A stretch of DNA of 5,065 bases from positions 1-5,065 of the forward strand of contig CALCHA010000653.1 of NCBI GenBank assembly GCA_937901265.1, written 5' to 3'. Source of the stretch: an uncultured Phycisphaerales bacterium. GTDB taxonomy: Bacteria; Planctomycetota; Phycisphaerae; WQYP01. Positions within the stretch are counted from its first letter, which is position 1. The number at the start of each line of letters is the position of its first letter. Both the position numbers and the translations under genes were made by a program. This document shows, one piece after another, positions 1 through 4,477 of the stretch. The notes under the pieces were generated by a model. It saw nothing but the letters and a program-made list of their open reading frames with translations, made no database searches and was not told the DNA's origin.

Positions 1-213
1 GCAGACGATGCGTTGGATGCCTCGGGAGTCGATATCGGCGAGGACGGAAGTGAGAGCTTCGAGGTTGCCGTGGATGTCGGAGATGATGGCGGTGGGGCCC
101 GGTCCGAGGGTGGGGGCGGCGGGCTTGGGCGGCGCGGGGGTGAGGTGCAGCGGCTTGACGATATGGGGCTGGATATCGTCTGCAGGGTCGGGTTGGAAGG
201 GGTCGTCGGCCAT
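1..213 (-). CDS. Metallophosphoesterase (calcineurin-like), N-terminal part, truncated by the window edge
   Basis: Reading the minus strand from the ATG at 213-211 gives 71 codons open to base 1. Residues 1-40 are a Pro/Ala-rich leader (MADDPFQPDP..., then PAPPKPAAPTLGPGP). Residues 41-54 read TAIISDIHGNLEAL, the first metal-binding block of calcineurin-like phosphoesterases: D46 and H48 are the expected metal ligands, followed by GN and AL. Residues 55-71 (TSVLADIDSRGIQRIVC) match the following helix and strand; the family's next motif, GD, would come just past the edge. Members hydrolyse phosphomono- or diesters, including phosphoprotein serine/threonine phosphates and nucleotides; the substrate cannot be told from this fragment. 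It is divergent from the HEAT-repeat gene at 400. No Shine-Dalgarno sequence is visible before the ATG (the preceding bases are ccacc), so the start is less sure than the family. Third positions are mostly C, opposite to the plus-strand genes. Confidence 0.85.
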   Translation of the reverse strand, partial: MADDPFQPDPADDIQPHIVKPLHLTPAPPKPAAPTLGPGPTAIISDIHGNLEALTSVLADIDSRGIQRIVC

Positions 214-303
214 GGTGGAAGATGGTAGGGGGCAAAGGGGCGGGGCGTCAATGAGACGGCGCGGAGTTGCGCCCCCCGAGGCAAGGCGGGGCAGCGGCCC
301 CAC

Positions 304-323
304 GGGCGGGTGGGGGAACGGGG
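304..323 (+). other. G-quadruplex motif in the divergent intergenic region
   Basis: Four G-tracts (304-306, 308-310, 312-316 and 320-323) are separated by loops of 1, 1 and 3 bases. This meets the usual rule of at least three Gs per tract and loops of 1-7, and loops this short favour stable folding. It lies on the plus strand about 76 bases upstream of the HEAT-repeat ATG. If transcription starts upstream of it, the RNA could fold too. Any regulatory effect is inference, and G-rich genomes produce such motifs by chance. Confidence 0.6.
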
Positions 324-387
324 TGTTTTTCGTTGCGTCGCGGCGCGGGACGCGGTAGCGTCTGGAGGGCGTTTGGGGGATTTGGAT

Positions 388-392
388 GGAGG
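388..392 (+). promoter_or_regulatory. Shine-Dalgarno site of the HEAT-repeat gene
   Basis: GGAGG lies seven bases before the ATG at 400, which is ideal spacing. It supports that ATG over the later in-frame ATG at 415 (residue 6). Confidence 0.75.
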
Positions 393-399
393 ATGACGC

Positions 400-1953
400 A
401 TGGGTCCGGACGCGATGCAACTGGTGATGGCGGCGTTGACGTTTCTGGCGGGGGCGAAGGGGGATTTGCTGGACACGATGAGCACGCAGGACTACTGGCG
501 GGCGAAGCAGCAGGTGGTGAGCGTGGAGCAGTTGAAGCGCGAGGCGCTGCCGGAGGCGGCGGTGGGGGATGTGACGGCGCTGGTGCGTGATTTGAAGTCG
601 GATGAATACAAGGTGCGCGAGGAGGCCCGAAAGAAGCTGGAAGCAATGGGGCCGGGCGTGGCGGCAGCTCTCGCCCCGGCGGCGGCGTCGAAAGACCCGG
701 AGGTGGCACAGGTGGCGGCGGGTCTGATCGCCAAATTTTCGACCGCCGGCCATGCGCGGGACGTGCGGCGTCTGATGGCCATACGGACGCTGGGCGAGCG
801 GAAGGAGGCAGGGGCGCTGGAGATGGTGAAGGGGCTGGAGGGATCGAAGGAGCCCTTCGTGGCGACCTATGCGAAGCGGGCGGCGGCGCAGATCGAAGGA
901 GGGGCGCTGCCGGTGGTGGATTCGCGGAACAAGATCGTGGCCGATGCGTGGCTGCTGCCCAGGGATGCGGGGATGGTGCTGCAGGGGACGCGGTTGGGGT
1001 GGGATGTGCTCACGGCGGAGTCGATCGGGGAGGGGATGAAGAACGGCCCGCGAATGTTCATGCCGCAGCCGAACCAGATGCAGCCTGCCGAGCCAACAAA
1101 GGAGGAGCTGACGGCGCGTGCGACCAAGGCGATTTTGGCGATGGCGGAGCGGGTGGGGGATTGGCGGGTGGATGGGATGACGGTGGCGCTGTCGGCAAAT
1201 TTTGATGGGGACACGGGATGGTTCGTCACGGTGCTGCATGGGGAGTATGACCCGGCGGCGGTGGCGTCGCTGTTCAAGAATATGAGCAATGGGGAGGGGG
1301 GCCCGCAGGCGGCGAAGATAGATGGGGCGGACGCGCTGGCGTTGGATTCGGGACTGCTGGTGATGCCATCGGCGGAGACGCTGGTGGTGGTGTATGCGGA
1401 TGACCCCGACGAGCGGGCGCAGAAGGCGGAGGCAATCGTGAAGGCGCTCCGCGCCGGCAAGGGGGAACTGGAGCCGGGGAGTCCGTTGGGGAAGTTGCTG
1501 GTGCAGGCGCAGCAGGGTTCCGTGGTGTGGGGGGCGAGTCAGGGAATGGAGGCTTTGAAGAAGGAGGCGATGTTTGCGGGGGTTGACGCGATCACGCTGA
1601 GCGCGACGAAGGGGGCGAAGGATCTGGATTTCGTCATCGCGGCGACAGGGGGCGATGGGGACAAGCTCAAGGCGAGCAAGGAGACGATGGAGGCGGGGTT
1701 GAAATCGACCATCGCGGCGGGGCAGGCGGAACTGGCGGCCGCCGGGCAGTTGCCCATAGCGGCAACGATCCAACCGATGCTGGACATGCTGCAGTCGATC
1801 AAGATCAGCGTGGATGGGGAAACGGGGAAGATGACGGGGCAGGTGCAGCCGGCGGTGGTGGGGGCGATGCTGCAGGAGCTGGGGATGGTGATGGTGATTT
1901 CGGAGATGTCGACCGATGGGGCGATTCCGGGCGAGGTGGCGCCGGAGCCCTGA
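400..1953 (+). CDS. HEAT-repeat protein of unknown function, 517 residues
   Basis: I do not recognise a named family. Residues 6-18 (MQLVMAALTFLAG) are hydrophobic but lack a basic N-terminal region, so this is at best a weak signal peptide. Residues about 57-115 look like HEAT-type alpha-helical repeats: DVTALVRDLKSDEYKVREEA, then RKKLEAMGPGVAAALAPAAA, then SKDPEVAQVAAGLIAKF. Residues about 118-166 may be further degenerate repeats. This pattern is common in planctomycete proteins and usually serves as a protein-binding scaffold. Residues about 180-500 form a separate alpha/beta-looking region opening with DAWLLPRDAGMVLQGTRLG, with hydrophobic strands at 325-332 (AETLVVVY) and 408-415 (LDFVIAAT) and a Met-rich end (MLQELGMVMVISEM). 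No catalytic motif or transmembrane helix is evident. It stands alone, with a 242-base gap to the next gene. The start is supported by GGAGG seven bases upstream. The gene itself is near certain; its role is open. Confidence 0.85.
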   Translation: MGPDAMQLVMAALTFLAGAKGDLLDTMSTQDYWRAKQQVVSVEQLKREALPEAAVGDVTALVRDLKSDEYKVREEARKKLEAMGPGVAAALAPAAASKDPEVAQVAAGLIAKFSTAGHARDVRRLMAIRTLGERKEAGALEMVKGLEGSKEPFVATYAKRAAAQIEGGALPVVDSRNKIVADAWLLPRDAGMVLQGTRLGWDVLTAESIGEGMKNGPRMFMPQPNQMQPAEPTKEELTARATKAILAMAERVGDWRVDGMTVALSANFDGDTGWFVTVLHGEYDPAAVASLFKNMSNGEGGPQAAKIDGADALALDSGLLVMPSAETLVVVYADDPDERAQKAEAIVKALRAGKGELEPGSPLGKLLVQAQQGSVVWGASQGMEALKKEAMFAGVDAITLSATKGAKDLDFVIAATGGDGDKLKASKETMEAGLKSTIAAGQAELAAAGQLPIAATIQPMLDMLQSIKISVDGETGKMTGQVQPAVVGAMLQELGMVMVISEMSTDGAIPGEVAPEP

Positions 1954-1999
1954 GTTGCCTCGGCGGGTGGGTGCGGCTAGGCTCTGGCGGTCGCGAATG

Positions 2000-2046
2000 G
2001 GCGGCTTTCGGACTGGCGATACCGGGACACCGGTAGCGGCGGCTTT
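2000..2046 (+). repeat. Nine-base direct repeats flanking a hairpin
   Basis: GGCGGCTTT occurs at 2000-2008 and again at 2038-2046, on either side of the hairpin at 2017-2038. The copies are exact but short, and could be chance in this sequence. A protein-binding pair or a small duplication are the other possibilities. Confidence 0.3.
2017..2038 (+). terminator. Strong hairpin downstream of the HEAT-repeat gene, possible terminator
   Basis: TACCGG (2020-2025) and CCGGTA (2030-2035) form a perfect six-pair stem around a GACA tetraloop. After one A/G mismatch, CG (2017-2018) pairs with CG (2037-2038). It begins about 64 bases after the stop codon at 1951-1953. Only TTT at 2044-2046 follows at a distance, so it lacks the U-tract of a standard rho-independent terminator. 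It may instead protect the 3' end of the transcript, or be an operator for the next gene. Confidence 0.35.
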
Positions 2047-2185
2047 GCAACAGGGAAGACGATGCAGGGGAGGAGCGTGGGCGTCTGGCGGCTTGAGGGT
2101 TGTCTGACGTTGCGCCAGGGGGGGCGTCTGTTTTTGCGAAGTTTGTCGGGTTCGCGGGCGGCCGTTCGCTGGTTGAAGAGCGTGC

Positions 2186-2190
2186 GGAGG
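2186..2190 (+). promoter_or_regulatory. Shine-Dalgarno site that fixes the start of the RNase Z-like gene
   Basis: GGAGG sits five bases before the ATG at 2196. This decides the start in favour of that ATG. The reading frame stays open upstream to a TTG at 2100, which has no comparable site close before it. Confidence 0.75.
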
Positions 2191-2195
2191 TTGTC

Positions 2196-3218
2196 ATGGC
2201 GAACGGTGAGATGAAGGGGGCGGGGGCGGAGGGTACAGGGGCGGGTCCGGTGGAGGGGGCGAGGGGCAAGCCGCAGCCGCCGCGGGAGTGGCCGCTGCTG
2301 CCGGGGCTGGCCGCGATCAAGACGCCCTACTTCCACATCGTGGGCTATTCGGTGGCGGGGGAGGAATCGGTGATTCAGATTCCGGAGTTAAATCTGAACT
2401 TTGACATCGGCAAGTGTCCGCGGCCGGCGTTGACGGCGGATTTCTGCCTGCTGACGCATGGCCACATCGATCACTCGGCGGGGATACCCTATTACCTGTC
2501 GCAGCGGTTTTTCCAGGGGATGAAGCCGGGGACGATTCTCTGTCCGGCGAAGATCGCCAGGCCGCTGTCGGACATCATTCATTCGTGGGCGGGGCTGGAG
2601 GGGAAGGTCACCGAGCACACGATCGTGCCAATGCAGGTGGGCGATGAGTATGAACTGCGCAAGGGGCTCATTGCGCGGGCGTTTGCGACGCGGCACACGG
2701 TGTCGTCGATCGGGTTTTCGATCATCGACCGGCGGGAGAAGCTGCGGGCGGATCTGCTGGAGCAGAACCTGCCGGGGCACATGCTGCGGAAGATGAAGGA
2801 GGCGGGGGAGAAGATCACCTACACGCTGGACGTGCCGCTGGTGGCGTATACGGGGGACACGAGCATGGGCGAGACGCTGCTGCAGCCGGGGGTGATGGAC
2901 GCGAAGATCCTGCTGACGGAGTGCACGTTTTTTGAGCCGGACCACACGAAGCGGGCGCGGCAGGGGCAGCATCTGCATGTGCGGGAGCTGCTGGAGGTGC
3001 TGCCGCAGTTGAAGAATGAGCTGATTTTGCTGACGCACGTGAGCCGGCGGACGCATCTGAAGGCGGCGAAGCGGGTTTTCGCCGAGGGGCTGGCGAAGCT
3101 GACGAATCCGCCGAAGGTGGAATTTTTCATGGATTATCAGCAGCGGCTGATGGTGAAGCCGGGGCGAGCGGCACCCTTTACGGTGGAGGAGAAGGCGTTG
3201 GGGGAGGGGGCGGAATAA
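2196..3218 (+). CDS. RNase Z-like metallo-beta-lactamase-fold hydrolase, 340 residues
   Basis: The zinc-site motifs of the tRNase Z branch appear in order. THGHIDH at 87-93 is the HxHxDH block; H167 is in ATRHTVSSIGF; D221 is in YTGDTS; H281 is in ILLTHVSRR. LLTECTFFEPDH (239-250) and GQHLH (257-261) resemble the EATF and GHST blocks of RNase Z. The segment at 181-215 (RADLLEQNLPGHMLRKMKEA and following) corresponds to the insertion that bacterial RNase Z has between its third and fourth motifs. RNase Z cuts the 3' trailer from precursor tRNA; relatives act on other phosphodiesters or esters, so the substrate is unproven. Residues 1-30 are a Gly/Ala/Pro-rich leader not expected in the family, and without it the length is close to that of bacterial RNase Z (about 300-330). 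There is no signal peptide, so it should be cytoplasmic. The start is chosen from GGAGG five bases upstream. A G-quadruplex motif covers codons 7-17. Confidence 0.85.
   Translation: MANGEMKGAGAEGTGAGPVEGARGKPQPPREWPLLPGLAAIKTPYFHIVGYSVAGEESVIQIPELNLNFDIGKCPRPALTADFCLLTHGHIDHSAGIPYYLSQRFFQGMKPGTILCPAKIARPLSDIIHSWAGLEGKVTEHTIVPMQVGDEYELRKGLIARAFATRHTVSSIGFSIIDRREKLRADLLEQNLPGHMLRKMKEAGEKITYTLDVPLVAYTGDTSMGETLLQPGVMDAKILLTECTFFEPDHTKRARQGQHLHVRELLEVLPQLKNELILLTHVSRRTHLKAAKRVFAEGLAKLTNPPKVEFFMDYQQRLMVKPGRAAPFTVEEKALGEGAE
2216..2245 (+). other. G-quadruplex motif just inside the RNase Z-like gene
   Basis: Five G-tracts (2216-2220, 2222-2226, 2231-2233, 2238-2241 and 2243-2245) have loops of 1, 4, 4 and 1 bases. 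Two more lie downstream at 2255-2259 and 2263-2266. They are on the coding strand, so the mRNA carries them, beginning 20 bases after the first base of the ATG. They encode the low-complexity KGAGAEGTGAG leader. A folded RNA quadruplex here could hinder initiation or early elongation; that effect is inference. Confidence 0.6.
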
Positions 3219-3312
3219 ATGAGTAACCCGGCAGCAGGCAGGACCGATGCAAGCTGGACGACGAAATTTAAATGACTCACGAGCGGGCCGCGCGTCCGCG
3301 AATTTCCCAATG

Positions 3313-3318
3313 AAAGGA
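3313..3318 (+). promoter_or_regulatory. Shine-Dalgarno site of the oxidoreductase gene
   Basis: AAAGGA lies five bases before the ATG at 3324 and supports it as the start. The 105-base gap before the gene (3219-3323) contains an AT-rich patch at 3264-3273, unusual in this sequence and possibly part of a promoter, but no matched -35 element could be identified. Confidence 0.65.
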
Positions 3319-3323
3319 TCGCC

Positions 3324-4433
3324 ATGGCTCCCTCGGGTGTGTCGACGGAATCGTTTGCCACGGAAAAAGCGGTGCGGCATGAAGGGAGAAAGCTGCGCGT
3401 GGCGCTGATCGGAGTGGGGGGTATTTCGGACCAGCATTTTCGCACGCTGGCGGCGTTTCCCGATGTCGAGCTGGTGGCGGCGTGCGATCTGCGGCAGTCC
3501 CGGCTGGCGGCAGCGGGGGAGAAATATGGCATCTCCAGGCTCTATACCGACTGGAAGAAGATGCTCCGCGAGGTGAAACCCGAAGGGGTCGACGTGTGCA
3601 CGCCCAACGGGCAGCACGCTCCGGCGACGATTGATTCGCTCAACGGCGGCGCGCACGTGATGACCGAAAAGCCGATGGCGATGACGCCCAGGGAATGCCA
3701 GCGGATGATCGACGCGGCCAGGAAAAATGGCAGGAAGCTGGCAGTGGGGTTTCAGTACCGTTTTCATCCCTCGACGCGCTTTCTGGCGGCGGCGCGCGAT
3801 GAGGGGGAGTTCGGGAGGGTGATGTTCGTCAAATGCCAGGCCTTGCGGCGCCGCGGCATTCCCAACTGGGGGGTGTTCGGGCAGAAGGAGCGGCAGGGGG
3901 GTGGCCCGATGATTGATATCGGGGTGCACGTCCTTGAGATGGCGCATTACGTGATGGGCTCACCGCGGCCGGTGGCGGCCTCGGGAAACATCTGGACCTA
4001 CATGGGCAACAAACCCAGCAGCGTGGCGAGCGCGTGGCCGAACTGGGACCACAAGACCTACACGGTGGAGGATCTGGCGATCGGGCAGGTGCGGTTCGAG
4101 AACGGGGCGATCCTGCAGATCGAGGCGTCGTTTGTGGCGCACATTGAAAAGGATGTGTGGAATTTCACGCTGATGGGGGAGAAGGGGGGCTGCACGTGGG
4201 ATCCTCCGGCGGTGTTCACGGATCGCGCCGATCACATGACGAATTATTCACCAACGTTCACGGGGGATGGGAGCTTTGATGCGTTGTTCGTGGCGAAGCT
4301 GCGGAACTGGGTGGATGCGTGCTTGTACAACAAGCCGCTGCTGGCGCCGGGGGAGGCGGGGCTGGCGGTGCAGAAGATGCTGGATGGGGTGTATCGCAGC
4401 GCGGCGGCAGGGCGGGAAGTGAAGATTTCCTGA
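3324..4433 (+). CDS. Gfo/Idh/MocA-family NAD(P)-dependent oxidoreductase, 369 residues
   Basis: Residues 24-35 (LRVALIGVGGIS) are the first Rossmann strand and the glycine-rich dinucleotide loop, followed by VELVAACD (48-55), whose terminal acid usually contacts the NAD ribose. VCTPNGQHAPATIDSLNGGA (91-110) and HVMTEKPMA (111-119) give the family's EKP motif; K116 is the expected catalytic lysine. The C-terminal domain carries GGGPMIDIGVHVLEMAHYVM (192-211), where D198 and H202 match the catalytic Asp/His of inositol dehydrogenase-type enzymes. RRRGIPNWGVFGQKE (175-189) and WPNWDHKTYTVEDLA (238-252) mark a subfamily I associate with planctomycetes and related bacteria, whose substrate is not settled. 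Members oxidise or reduce hydroxyls of sugars or cyclitols. About 23 residues precede the fold without a clear signal or Tat motif, so it is probably cytoplasmic. Length is typical. It is convergent with a GH2 glycosidase, which fits carbohydrate use. Confidence 0.93.
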   Translation: MAPSGVSTESFATEKAVRHEGRKLRVALIGVGGISDQHFRTLAAFPDVELVAACDLRQSRLAAAGEKYGISRLYTDWKKMLREVKPEGVDVCTPNGQHAPATIDSLNGGAHVMTEKPMAMTPRECQRMIDAARKNGRKLAVGFQYRFHPSTRFLAAARDEGEFGRVMFVKCQALRRRGIPNWGVFGQKERQGGGPMIDIGVHVLEMAHYVMGSPRPVAASGNIWTYMGNKPSSVASAWPNWDHKTYTVEDLAIGQVRFENGAILQIEASFVAHIEKDVWNFTLMGEKGGCTWDPPAVFTDRADHMTNYSPTFTGDGSFDALFVAKLRNWVDACLYNKPLLAPGEAGLAVQKMLDGVYRSAAAGREVKIS

Positions 4434-4477
4434 GGGAAGCGCGATTTCCGGGATCTTCGCTCCGGCCCTGATTGCCC

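Larger units (their letters stand above)
214..399. promoter_or_regulatory. Divergent intergenic region between the metallophosphoesterase and HEAT-repeat genes
   Basis: These 186 bases separate two divergent starts and should hold promoters for both, but no convincing -35/-10 pair is visible on either strand. What can be seen is structure. GCCCC at 271-275 can pair with GGGGC at 288-292, and the same GGGGC can instead pair with GCCCC at 297-301, so two hairpins would exclude each other. A four-tract G-quadruplex motif follows at 304-323, then a T-run at 325-330, then a short inverted repeat (GCGTC 335-339 with GACGC 349-353). Three further G-tracts at 228-232, 237-240 and 242-245 sit next to the metallophosphoesterase start. 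The regulatory role is inferred only from position. Confidence 0.4.

Noticed and set aside
8..358. A 116-residue plus-strand frame across the left end.
   Set aside because: It is antisense to the metallophosphoesterase start, whose ISDIHGN motif is clear, and is composed of Gly, Arg and Trp codons typical of shadow frames.
248..709. A 153-residue Pro/Ser-rich open frame on the minus strand over the start of the HEAT-repeat gene.
   Set aside because: It is low-complexity, has no domain, and overlaps a better-supported gene with a good ribosome binding site.
2100..2195. A longer RNase Z-like protein starting at TTG 2100 with 32 more residues.
   Set aside because: The ATG at 2196 has GGAGG five bases upstream, while the TTG has no comparable site; the extra residues match nothing in the family.
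3283..3303. A weak inverted repeat (GCGGG with TCCGC) before the oxidoreductase as a terminator of the RNase Z-like gene.
   Set aside because: The stem is five pairs including a G-T wobble, and no T-run follows directly.
2388..3947. A 519-residue open frame on the minus strand covering most of the RNase Z-like gene and half of the oxidoreductase.
   Set aside because: It runs antisense through two well-recognised genes and their gap, is made of Arg, His, Pro, Gln and Leu with no domain, and results from the lack of stop codons in G-rich complementary sequence.
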